DNA from: Ornithodoros turicata
Lineage: Eukaryota; Arthropoda; Arachnida; Ixodida; Argasidae
Reading direction: 5' to 3'
NCBI RefSeq assembly: GCF_037126465.1
Contig: NC_088209.1
Span: 434,001 to 498,000, forward strand
Length of the DNA: 64,000 nt
This document shows positions 22,901 through 33,785 of this stretch, piece by piece. The notes beneath the pieces were generated by a model that saw nothing but the letters and a program-made list of their open reading frames with translations, was not told the origin of the DNA and made no database searches. Position numbers and translations under genes: made by a program. Each line of letters opens with the position of its first letter. Position 1 is the stretch's first letter.

Positions 22901-23249
22901 ATTATGAACATTTGGACTACTTGAAGAGATATCTTAGAGAATGGCCTTGTGGTCACTGAGACCATCAGTGACATGCAAAGAAGTAATGTGCTCAGGATGG
23001 GAGGTTAAAACCAAGTCAAGGGTTGACTGCGTGGCATGAGTTATTCGGGTAGGATGTGGAACGACATGCGATAGATTAAATGTAAGGCATAAATCCACAA
23101 ACAGTGTCTCTTGTGAACTCCGGGAAAGATTGCCGTGGAGCAAGTCCCAATTTATTGACCGTATATGTATCAGAGTATATTGAAGGTGTATATTACTGTA
23201 TATGTATCAGGGCAGATTTCAAGCTTCCTGAGCGCTCACAGACGGTGAT

Positions 23250-23560
23250 CTCAGTTGTCTCGCGACGTAACAGACAGAGAAAGACACCGGCTGTCACACA
23301 CACAGACATCCCGAAGGCTATGCCTATCTTTGTTGATGCACCCACGAATCCACAGGAAGACTGCCGAAGCTCTCCCAGGTACCTGTAGCTTGAACTACAA
23401 ACAGTTTGGTGCACACTCCACAAAACGAGAACAGCTTATTGCTGCTTTCATGGGCGCGGCCATGCGAGCGGCCATGCGAGCCGAGAAGGACAGTTCAACA
23501 GAGGAGCAATTTTAGGTAAGTTCGAACGTGGCGCCAGTCGTCGGTGCAACAATTTCCAGA
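23250..23560 (+). repeat. TEEQF repeat, copy 1
   Basis: About 300 bp, similar to 25045-25300 (inverted) and 47340-47640. The conserved block runs from TTTGTTGATGCACCCACGAA to GAGGAGCAATTTTAGGT. One frame reads ...SSTEEQF, but reading frames are not kept across copies, so coding is doubtful. This copy has no counterpart at the mirrored place in the right copy. Confidence 0.6.
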
Positions 23561-24565
23561 GTGAACCGAGCTCGATCAGCTCAGATAACGCTTTTTTCAT
23601 TCTTTTTCTTTTTAGTAATATTTATCATTATTTTTTATTCATTTCCAATTCTAATTCCAATTCCAGCTCAACCGCTCAGCGCGCTGACACTAGTGCAACG
23701 TAGAGTCAATAAATCTTTCGCTTCCTCGCTTCCTTAAGGAGAAGAGTACTTGAAGTGATTCCTTTTTTCCCTCTCTACGTTCCAGAAACATACGGTTTCT
23801 GAGCCAAGACAATATAGGTGCGAGCGCAGTTGACTTACAGAAGTATCCCATACAGATCCCGTACCGTGAAGACCACCACCCCAAACGTGGTTGCCACGGT
23901 TTCGGTTTTGGCCATTTGCATGTCAAAATTCAGGGATTGATATTTTAATACACGTACGCGTTTCAAAATTTTTAAACGTGGATTTTAACTAGGACAGTCT
24001 CTTATATCGGTATCTGGCTTTTGTTCAAGACGTCTTTATTAGAGTTAATTAATGAATTTAATTGATTAGTCATATCCTTATCAGTCATTATAGTCTCTCT
24101 TGGAAAAGATACGCGCCCGTAGAACTCAACTGTGAAAATGACGTGCTCTCGTGACTTTTTTATAAAAGTTTGTCCAAGCTGAAACACACACACAATAAAC
24201 GGGGTGCCACAAACGCATGTCGTAGCCATTTTTAATATTTTTTAAAATATAACAACTAGGACTATGTGTATATCGCACTTCCGCGTACGCGAGTGGAGGA
24301 AAACCTTATCTGTAAGGTATTTTGGCATTCTAATTTGCATAATTCACTAAGATATATTCTTTTTATGACGCTGTTTTTGTTTCTTCGAGAAACAGAAAGA
24401 GCAGAATTGCTGGCAATCGGTTTAGATATGAGATGAATCCTTCATCTGTATGCTTCAAATTATTATCCAGAGAGGTGACATTTGTTTTTAGTGCACCGTT
24501 AAAGATTTTCCATTATCGAGATACCTCGCTCGCACTAACTTGGAAGTCGGCAAGTGGGAGCGAGC

Positions 24566-24590
24566 CCTAACCTAACCTAACCTAACCTAA
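24566..24590 (-). repeat. Interstitial telomere-like tract, (CCTAA)5
   Basis: Five perfect CCTAA units, i.e. TTAGG on the minus strand, the arthropod telomere repeat. The mirrored tract in the right copy has seven units (48077-48111). Confidence 0.95.
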
Positions 24591-25044
24591 CCTGAAGGAG
24601 AGCACTGCTGGACATGGAGTTGGAGATTGAGAAGTACGGCATTTTCAAAGAGGTCCTTGGAGGGAAAATTCGGGGGAGGGGGGGGGCAGGGCCAGCACCG
24701 TGAAAACGCTAGACGCTGGACTGTTCCCCCTGCTCCCACATTCCGATTTATACCGAAACTAAACAGGAGCAGCTTTCCAAGCTAGGGCTCCGGAACGAAC
24801 CGACAACAGTAAAAAACAATAAAAGAAAAAACAAGAAAGAAAAAAAGAGGAAGGAAGCACAAAAAAGATATATTCGCTTGAACCGCAACGGGTAAAAAAA
24901 CATTGCAAACTCGTTTTTCTTGTGCCAGTCATCGTCATTTTTCGCAGCTTTTCTGAACCGTGATGTGGATTACAGGCCCAAATAATCACAAATGAGCAAG
25001 CACGCATCCTCGCCTCGCTGCTTACTTTTTGGCCACTTTACGTC

Positions 25045-25300
25045 GTTTGAAGTGCAAATTGTTGCGCCTACCACTAGCGCCACATTCGCGTTCAAATTGC
25101 TCCTCTGTTGAACTGCCCTTGTCGGCTCGCATGGCCGCGCCCATGAAATCGGCAATCAGCTGTACACCAAACTGTTCACAGTTCAAGGTACAGATATTAA
25201 TCCGAGTGGGAAAGCCTCGGCGGTCTTCCTGTGGATTCGTGGGTGCATCAACGAAGATGGGCATAGTTTTCGGGATGGCTATGTGTTCGACAGCTGATAT
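25045..25300 (-). repeat. TEEQF repeat, copy 2
   Basis: Inverted counterpart of 47340-47640 at the mirrored place in the left transposon copy, and a relative of 23250-23560. Confidence 0.6.
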
Positions 25301-25904
25301 CTGTGCGCTGAACTAACTTCTATTTTTTAAGAACAACTTCAATATAGTGCAGTTGTAGCGTGATAGTTTCCTTGGTTTTGTCGCATATTGCGTTCACTTC
25401 ATCTGCTTTTTCTTTTCGCCAAGTGGTGTAACCCCAGCTTTGACTATTGCGGCCTCCCTAAGGTTTATGTGTCAGTTTTGGAAACACTGATATTGTTACA
25501 TGTGACACATTGTAGTGTACTGCAGCCAGCTTCACTGTTTGACTGATAATTTGCACGGTTACTTCTTTAATATTATTTGGATTACTTTCATCTGATACTG
25601 TACCATTAAATAGGATAGGAATCCATTATGGTTCAGAATTATTTTTCCTTTGCGATGTTCCCACACTGATCTTGATGACAAGTTGTCTCTCATTAAATTC
25701 CTTTTGGGTTGTATTTCACACTGCTTACAGCATAATGTGAGAATGAGAAAATGTATGCTTCACATGTTCTCAGCATCCTCTACAGCAACTGCTCCTGGGC
25801 TTAAAATCCAGAAACTACACACGAAAAAAAAAAAAAAACTGTAGAACAGACGACACATCAAAAAGGACACGACAAAATGATTGGGACTGTGTTATGCTAT
25901 ACTT

Positions 25905-25927
25905 TTTTTTGTGTGTGTGTGTGTGTC
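25905..25927 (+). repeat. (GT)n microsatellite
   Basis: T-run followed by about nine GT units; shorter and different in the right copy. Confidence 0.8.
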
Positions 25928-26009
25928 TGGTTCTGCATTTTGCCATGGGGCCATGTTGCCGGCACCCTTGCCCTCATGTCACAAAAACATCCTCAGGCAT
26001 AAAAATGCA

Positions 26010-26289
26010 GACAAAAAGGTAGAGAACTCCAACTTAACATAACAAGAGAGAACAAAGATGGGGACAGAGGAAGCTTCTAGAGTCTCGGAACATACGCAGT
26101 GACCCCTCGGTTTTTAAGAAAAACCGTGGCCCTTCCCTGGACAATACTCCCATCTCCTTAAATAATGACCGGTTGCGCAATCGCTCATTCAGTTTGGCAC
26201 TGATGATGTCCGTCGCATGACGGATAAAACGTCTGAGTAAACCTTGTTATTTTGTTATGTTAAGTTGGAGTTCTCTACTTTTTTGTCTA
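26010..26289. mobile_element. Hairpin MITE, left copy
   Basis: About 280 bp. It begins ACAAAAAGGTAGAGAACTCC and ends with the inverted GGAGTTCTCTACTTTTTTGT; between them lie an AACTTAACATAACAA extension and a short unique core. The same element is in the right copy (about 46200-46480), so it predates the copies' separation. Confidence 0.75.
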
Positions 26290-26899
26290 GTTATGCCGTC
26301 TCCCGGCTTTTGGAGTATTTTTGCATAAAGATGCAGGTTGTGAGAGGCACATAAACACTGCTTACATTGCTAACCTGTCTATCACAAGACATGTGAAAGG
26401 ATTGCCAAATTAAAATTCAGTAATACAAAAATGATTCTGAAATACATAATTCCAATAGAAGGGAGAGTAAACATTGGAATAACAGGCAAAGGTAAAGCAC
26501 TGAAGTGTTGGCATTCTTCTGATGTGTATGATATACTGCTCTATTTAACCCATGACATATATGTTGTCAAACATGAAGTTCTTGCATTCAACATCAAGAT
26601 GCTGTACCTAGTCCATCTAAGCGACTCGTCTTTACACGGACACGTAGCACACCATTTTGGCACAAAGATTTGATATCTCTGCTTGTTGGACATATCAAGC
26701 AAATACTGTACCAAAATTGTGTTACCTACATGACATACTGCTTTGCTGAGATATGTTACGGGAGAAATACTCCTGAAGCGATTAAAGGAAGTGCATACGA
26801 GTACATATGCTTTGCAAAGCTGTTCCAAAGTTCCAAGTGTTGAATTGGCAAAGCATTAGTCATCTCATAACAAAGTGATGAAAGAAACTAGTGAGAAAT

Positions 26900-27350
26900 G
26901 CGAAGCCGCAAGCACTGTTGCATGGTCATGTTCACAATGGGCAATGACGCTTTTCACTTTGCGTACCGCGGACTGACTATGCTCAATGAGTGGTTTGCAG
27001 TGTTTATGATTGATGTAGGCCATGGCAACTACCGATGCACTTTGCAGAGTGTGCAATGATGTCTTTTGTGAACGAGACAAACCTCAATATATTCCCACGT
27101 AATTTTGATCCTACAATTAATTGAGTTGAGGGTTTCAGGTATTTAGGTGTGTACCTCTCTTCTGATATTTAGTGAAAATCACACATTAGTTACGCATCCT
27201 CTAAGCCTCTTAAAAAAATTCTCTTCTTGAAGTGGACACGGAAACTACCTTTCGCAGACAGTACACTGCAGGCATACAAAACCCTTGTACAAAGTGCCTT
27301 AGAAACGGTACAAATGACATCATACTGTTCAACAGTGCCACCAATATGAT
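26900..27350 (+). pseudogene. LINE reverse-transcriptase scrap, left copy
   Basis: The plus strand shows, in broken frames, FRYLGVYLSSDI-WKSHI and LQAYKTLVQSALE, which match the thumb and C-terminal region of CR1/Jockey-type reverse transcriptases. Stops and shifts are frequent. The inverted counterpart is about 45100-45570 in the right copy. Confidence 0.6.
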
Positions 27351-28221
27351 ACAGTTGAGCTACGCTCAAAGCTAGGGGGGACGAGTTCGCATCAAAAAGG
27401 CACGGTCTTGAGGGGATTATGGTGGTCTTTGACAGAGCACGCGACTTTCGGTCCTACTTTTCTTTCAAGAGGAGGCAGTGAACAAGCGCCCATTCGTGGA
27501 ACCCAGCCCTCCCCTTCCGATTTGTTTCGGTATCAGTCTGTCTACCAATGTCATGATGACATTTATATTCTGTTGAGTTTCTTACATGCTGTCCAGGACA
27601 TATATGTAGGTAGGTAGGTATGCCAAGAATTTTTTTTATTACTAACCTTTTTTTGTAGTCTGAATCCCTCGAAAAACCATTGCACAGCACCAGAACACAA
27701 AGGCTACATAATGACCCAGTTTCACCAACGTTTTCAGCATCTGAACTAAGATGAACGGTCATTAAACTATCTGCTTCACCGCATCACCGATGGAAAAAAA
27801 GAAGTGTTTGTTAAGTATCTGTTCCAAGGATTGGCAACCCTTGATATTGGTTCAGTTAACCAGAGTTGGTGAAACCGGGCCTATGGAAGTCACCGAAACA
27901 TTCGTCACATCACAAACCAAAGTTTGTAAAAAGAATTGGGTGCTAGCATGAAGTTTTGGCAATTCTGAGTAGCATTTTAACTGCTGCCTATGTAGCTGCT
28001 GCATAATTACGAGTAATTCAGAAAAAGTAGTACAAAATTTGAGGGTACTCTACTCTATCTTCCTCTGCATGGTATTGAAAACTGTGATGATTCCAAGTGC
28101 TCATCGTCTTGGCCCAGATTCTGTAGCAAATTTATCAGCCATTTGTGTTCCTATTTGTGGTACTGTGGCAAACTAGTCACTCCACCCACATACCAGCATT
28201 CCTAGGTTACACATAACATGT

Positions 28222-28385
28222 GGTTGATATACGAAGAGGGGAGTCAAGTCCTGTAGATCGCATAAACAAAATACAGAAACCGACATTTTAATTTGTACAA
28301 GTTTAATTTGTACAAGGTTTCGCATGGAGGTCCACGCTTCCTTAGGTCCTACCTGAGGAAGTGTCGGTTTCTGTATTTTGTTTAT
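28222..28385. mobile_element. MITE with 9-bp target duplication (left copy only)
   Basis: 164 bp flanked by ATAACATGT (28213-28221 and 28386-28394). The right copy has the empty site near 44182-44195. Inside, CAAAATACAGAAACCGACA is inverted as TGTCGGTTTCTGTATTTTG near the other end. A 9-bp duplication suggests a Mutator-like source. Confidence 0.7.
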
Positions 28386-29639
28386 ATAACATGTAGTTAT
28401 AAGAGTGGTTTAAACCACCTCACAGAAGTTACAGATGCTGTTCATCAACTTTATTTTGAGATGGACAGAGAGTTTCATTGCCTGGGGCGGTACTCTACCC
28501 CATAGCTGCTTGTGGTGTGAGGAAGGAAATAATGTCCCATGGAGTCCAAAATTGCCAAGAGAGCTTCGAGAGCAGGCATTCGTGGACTCGATTTAGCTAT
28601 AGGCCAAGAAATTTTAGAGAGAGGGGCAGGAGTTCAGATTAATGAGATCTCAAAATGGCAGTTTCGAAAGCTCAGTAGTGTGGGCAATGACAAAGAATAT
28701 ACTCTGGATCTTCTACAGCACTGCAGTGACAGCACCTGAGAGAGTCAACTTGCCTCATGTGGTAATGACACTGAGCTGTAAATGCCCCATTGAGTCACAG
28801 TGCACCACACTGGCGAGAAGTGTTTTGTGGCATCCAGAAACCAAGCTCTGGGCCAACATTCCTCAGTATAGACGGGACGAAAACGTCAGTTGTCCATTGA
28901 CAGGAACACTATTTAAACAATCCATTGATGGTAAACGAGATCTGCTTTCTACATGACCAGTAACATTCCTTTGCTATCTTTCACTGTGATTTAATTAAAC
29001 ACATCCCTCATGTGACGGCGTTCCCGGCACAGTTTTACCTTGCTAAACCACTTTTCGCGGCTCTTATCAAACATAACATTAGCGGTTCTTCGTAGGCCGA
29101 GGCCGAGGAAAGCAAGAGACGTTTCCATTATGTTTACGTGATTACCGTCGAGACAAATGGTCGACACAGCAGTTTTGCGGTACGTTTTATATGTTGCCCA
29201 TCGTGGACATTTTTCGCTACAAAACAGCTACGACTGCATCAATGTCATTTCACCAATGAATTCCTTCATAAGTTCCACGCGCGTGTTAGCACACCAAGTC
29301 GTTACACGTCTGAAAAATACCTGACGAAATCGGCAGAAGAAACATATGCTTTATTAAAGCTTGCAGTGATTATCCTTTTTATGCAGCACATCGCGCAACA
29401 CCATACAGCTCCGTCGTTACTCCATTTTCTCTAATAGCCTCGTCCCCAATGGTAGCCGAACGGCCGAACCTCTGAAGCTTTGTTTTCCTAGTATTCTTAC
29501 GCGTAGTTATTTACGCCTCTAACTTAATTAAATTAATGAATAACTGAGAGATACATGCTGAATACGACACAGAATTGCATAAAGACTCGTTATTCTGGAG
29601 TGTGACCTTCTTAAATACTGATTTTCTCACGTAAAACCA

Positions 29640-29777
29640 TGCTTAACACTGGACTGCATAGACCCATTGTGATTTATTTTGACAGCTTGAATTTGAAAGG
29701 ATTGGAATTTGAAGGGTGGATTTCTTAGCGTGGATTTCAAAAGTTTTATTATTAAGAGTGGGTAACAGGGTACACCC
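29640..29777 (+). repeat. Inner terminal inverted repeat, left copy
   Basis: Ends GGTAACAGGGTACACCC directly before the GGCTGGAT duplication. Its repeated GAATTTGAA and GTGGATTTC phrases mirror those of the outer terminus. Confidence 0.75.
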
Positions 29778-29785
29778 GGCTGGAT

Positions 29786-31150
29786 CCATTCTTGCCTCAT
29801 CCGAGGACAAAATTACATAAACGTGGTGCATGTTGAAGCGATAAACTGGGAATTCAATTTCAGTGAGAAAACCTGTAGAAAAACATTTCGCAAAAGTACA
29901 CGTAAATGTTTTCCTGCAACAATCATATGCCACATACCTCACTTCAGTCGCTGGCCCTTGTTCTGCATGATTCATAAGCATCGTGCAAGTCTCCTCCATT
30001 TGTATGACAAACTGCCAGCTACAAGACAATTCATAACAAAGCCAATTCAAGCACTACCATGCTACACAAAGTTCAGATAAATAATAGTAACCCCATGGGA
30101 GAGAAGACTGAGCAGGAGGGCATAGAGTTTACCCAACAGGTAGCCTGCACTTACGATATTTTAAACAATAGTAATAACGGGGACTAGAACCACACATAGA
30201 GATAAATGTACACAAATATCGAATCACTACTACTTACCAGCGTAATTGCAGTCCTGCATCGCTTGTAGTTCTTCCGATTGAGCTGGTGCAGAAGTTGTAA
30301 CACAAGCAGTTGTACATAATGCAGTACCTGACGACAGAGATTCTAAATATTCACGTTTTTGCCCGTTTTGAAGAGTTGAAGAACGAAAACTGCGACCCGA
30401 CGACCAACCGCAACGACATTTCAAAACACGTACTGATGCAGATGGCGTTCGGTCTTGCTCCTCGTGTCGACGAGGAGGCCATTAAAGTTTCGGTTTCAAA
30501 CTCAAGTGAAAATTGTGCAAAGTTCGATTTTGGTACTCTGCGCGAATGTTTCTGGTATATTGACCCAACAAACAGTTGGAAACCACTTGACAATCAAGTT
30601 AAAGCACTTCACTCTGAACCAGAGACGGTTTATTCCACTTCAAACCACTTTGGCATACAAATGGAACCACTTCAGATTCCAGTTCAGATTTTCACCTGGG
30701 GGACATCACCCACTCTAACCACCATTGTGATCTTTAAGGTTGCTTCATATATTTTTACTGTGCGTCTTTCAATATGTTTTCACCGTCTTTGTGCGACCTG
30801 GCAGGGCTGTAGCGCCATGTACAGCATCGGACACATATGTGTGACATCACCAGAACTCTCTGAATTCAAAGCAGTAGTAGTAAGCAATGATTTTAGTAAG
30901 CGGGGTTTGTGCTGGCCCACCGTTTCATGGTTGCACTACTTTGCAGCAATTGGCAGGCGGGTAGTTTCACAGTCAAAATACTTCCCTCAACTCAGTGCAC
31001 GGCATTTCAACATTATTAATTGCTATCACGGATTGTGGAACTACAGCCCATATACTAAGTAATCACGCCCGAGCTGGAGGAAGACAAGCTTCATGAGATT
31101 GATTACCAAAGTTTTAGCGTGATTCCATTTCCAACAAGCCCAAGTACTTT
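29786..31150. other. Unique spacer, part 1, with one long unidentified ORF
   Basis: DNA between the two transposon copies with no inverted partner. The plus strand is open from ATG 30319 to 31062 (about 247 codons). Its product has no motif I recognise and is rich in Ser, Thr and aromatic residues. A frame this long is unusual for AT-rich non-coding DNA, so it could be part of a degraded gene. On the minus strand, 30485-30238 is open and ends in a fair donor (CTG/GTAAGTAG), but I could not find a phase-compatible next exon. I assign no function. Confidence 0.3.
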
Positions 31151-31151
31151 A

Positions 31152-31890
31152 CAGGGTGTTTATTTTGATGCTTTGGAGAATTTTTATAAAAAAAGCTATG
31201 AGGGCAGCACAGATGTCATTTTTGCAATCGAATTATAGGACCAGGTGGACATCCTCTGGAAGAATGAAACTACAAGTTGACTAATTACATAAAATTCATT
31301 AATTAACTTTTTAATTAGGAGATTCTGGGCAAAAGCGCGAAAGCAGAATGAGAGACTATGCTTGTTAAAAGCCATTCCGCGTCTAGCAAATCCTGAAACA
31401 CGCACGTGCGTTAAAATATCCATCCAACGCAGGGAGCACAGCGCTCATTTCATGTCAGGGGCCACGTGATTTCGAGCGATGGAGATGATTGGAGTTGGCC
31501 GATATGCTGGCCAGATAAACCGCTTTCCGGCCCTGATAAGCCTTCGTCGGCGTAGATGATGCGCTCTGAGGCGCGGTTCTTTTTTTTTTTATCATTTGCA
31601 TACCAAAGTCTAGCGATGAATATTTCACGGCACGCGCTCTTTTCTGTATTTTTAAAATATAGAATGGCCTTGAACGAGGATTGGCTCCTATTCTGCTATC
31701 TCGCTTTTGTCCAAAATTCCCTCATTAAAGAGTTAATTAATGGATTTTAGGTATTTACTCATCTTGTACTGACATACTCTCTTCCAGATGATGTCCGCAT
31801 GGCCGTATAACTCAATTGGAAAAACGGCATCTGTGATGCTCTCATAGCCTTTTAGAAAATGCTGTAAAGGATCAAAAATAAAGGCCCTGT
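31152..31890. mobile_element. Fold-back element with about 240-bp inverted arms
   Basis: The left arm (31152-31400) begins ACAGGGTGTTTATTTTGATG and contains GGACATCCTCTGGAAGA and ATTCATTAATTAACTTTTTAA. The right arm (about 31650-31890) carries the inverted, diverged version. The middle is about 250 bp of unrelated DNA. Related partial sequences lie at about 24010-24200 and 50040-50230. Confidence 0.65.
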
Positions 31891-33643
31891 ATTTTTGTTC
31901 GATCAACAAGCAGATCATTGCAAACTTCGGACACAGAAACAATGGACAAAAATCTGGGGGTGTTACCAGGTAAATAGGGACATTTGGTCACTTGACCTAT
32001 ATAGGTGCACTTTATCAGGGTACGAGACTTTTGTGTAGTGAAGCATGAAATATGTGTGTTTCTACATTCCAAAAGTAATTCGCTCTCATTCAGTTCAGGT
32101 AAGCTTGGGCCATGCATTGCAATGTTGGTTTCGTGAACAGGTGATATGAACAATGATATGAGGAACATGTTTCGTGAAATACTGGTTGTTTGATGTGTTA
32201 TCACCCATGTGTGCTTAAATAATGATTTCATACTTTTTTGTTCGATGCTCAAAATCACCATGCACCTGCCTTTCCAACATACTGTTCAAAACTGTGTTAT
32301 GTACTATGAAGCTGCAATGGTTTCAGCACAAAAATATGCATGCATTTCAATTTAAATTTGACATCCAGGTAGGATGTTGTTAGGAAGTCCCAGTGACATA
32401 CTGCTCGGACATCCCACTGGATAAAATTCGGATATTTTTAAAGATATCTTCCATGACAAAGTCATTTCAAGACATTTTTAGGACATCCATGAGGGACCAG
32501 GACCTCAGGATCATGCCAGGATGTCCTTAGGACTTCGGTGGTTCGCTGGGCTTGGGCCTCATCAGCAGTACGCAGGCAGGAAACGTTTGAGCGGATGGCG
32601 TCAGAAGCTCACGTAATACGTGTCACCGGTGTCACATTACAAAAAAAGTCCAACCTCCCTGTCTCTCGCCATTTCAAATAACCACCCGGCAGTGCATATC
32701 TATGCTTGTATGTAAACCGCCTAGTGCACACCAGTTGTATTGGGAAGTATTGAAGTCGGCACAGATGCAAAAATGGCGAAAGAAGTCGGCCCTGGCTTGA
32801 AAATGTGAGAGGGTAAGCGCGCACGCAACCCTCCCGCCGCGCGCCGCCCACCGGTAAGCGCAAGGACAACCCTCCACCCTCGCGCCGCCCGCCGGGCGCG
32901 GGAAAAAATACGCAAGTGAAGTCGGCCCAGACGCGACGGTGTCGCTAACCTGGTGGCAATGTGTGTGAATCTCACCCAATGTATACTACTAATACGGAAG
33001 TTGAGGAAAGCACCCGAACTTCCGGTGTGGACTTTCCCCCAATAAACGTCGCCCCTGCGTTTCACGTCATACACTAAGGAAACCCAATGCATTATAGCTA
33101 GACTTTTACACAGATCGGACGATTTGAGGGTTGAAAGCGAAACCGCTTTTCGGCTCCTCGTTTAGAGTAGTTGGCGGCTCAGCAGAGATGAAACGTTTCA
33201 AGTGTAACTTAGAGGCACCATGTAGGTTCGTTATCGATACAAGCAAAGATATTTACCAGGTTCTGGTCAGAGACCATAATTCATTCTAAAGTTGTGTACA
33301 TTTATCTGGTGCTGATGTTGCCTGGGCCGAGAGAGTACGGCTTAGATAAAGTGGACTTGCGCTTGATGCATATCATTAGTAACAAAGCGGCCCACGGAAC
33401 AGTTTTGGGCAGACGCCATCATCCTTTCAACGGACCATGCAACTCGCAGGCGTGAAACATTCCCTCATCGACGGACATGAAACATAGACGGGTGTCTAGT
33501 GAACTTGAACGGAATATTCAACAAATTTGCTTCACCACGGCATCCTCGAGCAATGCGCACGCGAAGCGAGCTGCCGGCAAGGTGGTGGCAGCAAAGAACG
33601 ACACGTGACATCAATGCTGGCGCATGCGCAGTACAATCAATTT
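31891..33643. other. Unique spacer, part 2
   Basis: No gene recognised. About 32370-32540 is a GGACATCC-rich degenerate repeat. About 32815-32910 is a GC-rich block with CGCGCCGCCC repeated, surrounded by AT-rich DNA. Open frames across the GC-rich block are low-complexity and I do not believe them. The last 8 bases, ATCAATTT (33636-33643), are the predicted target duplication of the right transposon copy. Confidence 0.4.
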
Positions 33644-33785
33644 GGGTGTACCCTGTTACCCACTCAGAATAATAAAACTTAATAAATCCACGCTAAGAAA
33701 CCCACTCTTCAAACTCAAACCCTTTGAAATCCACGCTGTCAAAATAAATCACATTGGGTCTATGCAGTCCGTGTTAAGCACGGTT
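33644..33785 (-). repeat. Inner terminal inverted repeat, right copy
   Basis: Starts GGGTGTACCCTGTTACC and contains AATAAATCCACG, CTTTGAAATCCACG and TGTCAAAATAAATCAC. It is the inverse complement, with changes, of 29640-29777. Confidence 0.75.

Larger units (their letters stand above)
20206..23150 (-). pseudogene. LINE-1 (CR1/Jockey-like), left copy, 5'-truncated
   Basis: Degraded minus-strand LINE with the end of an endonuclease domain near 22930-23140 (LSDHKAI), a linker and N-terminal reverse transcriptase region at 22786-21890, RT core remnants around 21680-21358 (AFLDFRKVFDMVP), a thumb region near 21218-20967 (YKYLGIHLSSNLTWNKHI) and a C-terminal segment at 20730-20413 (TAIEWNNLPS). 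The 3' end near 20206-20230 is an AAATA-type tail. Several frameshifts and stops make it dead. The same LINE sits at the mirrored place in the right copy (50445-53606), so it was already in the ancestral transposon. Related empty sequence near 47305-47325 suggests the original target. The exact clade needs a tree. Confidence 0.85.
25310..26360 (-). repeat. Internal module, copy 2 (inner left)
   Basis: Inverted relative of 19490-20205, so the left transposon copy is itself partly palindromic about an axis near 24 kb. It carries the nested hairpin MITE at 26010-26289. Confidence 0.65.
15730..29777 (+). mobile_element. Large TIR transposon, left copy (complete, 14.05 kb)
   Basis: Both ends can be seen. 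The left end starts GGGATCACTCTGGTTTACAC and the right end, read inward on the other strand, starts GGGTGTACCCTGTTACC. Both run into AT-rich DNA and then the shared ATTCAA-CT-TCAAAATAAATC motif. A perfect 8-bp repeat GGCTGGAT flanks the element (15722-15729 and 29778-29785). Homology with the inverted right copy stops exactly at the last element base before the duplication. I found no transposase. Contents are passengers: a LINE, LINE scraps, MITEs, telomere-like pentamers and inverted internal modules. An 8-bp duplication is compatible with hAT, P, Novosib, Zisupton or some Mutator-like elements; I cannot decide. It may be non-autonomous. Confidence 0.8.

Noticed and set aside
23250..23560. 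TEEQF repeat as a conserved protein-coding gene
   Set aside because: The three copies do not keep a common frame over their length; similarity is at DNA level.
24566..24590. True chromosome end
   Set aside because: Only five units, embedded in transposon sequence on both sides and mirrored in the other copy.
26865..27080. 71-codon minus-strand frame conserved in both transposon copies
   Set aside because: It is antisense to a decayed LINE reverse transcriptase scrap, and the copies are similar simply because the DNA is homologous.
29643..30050. 135-codon minus-strand frame with splice-like sites
   Set aside because: The best candidate intron is only 24 bp and in frame, and the neighbouring donor phase leads to stops in the next exon. 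It also overlaps the terminal repeat of the large element.
32609..33092. Overlapping minus-strand frames over the GC-rich block
   Set aside because: They are long only because GC-rich repeats lack stop codons; composition is low-complexity Ala, Gly and Arg.
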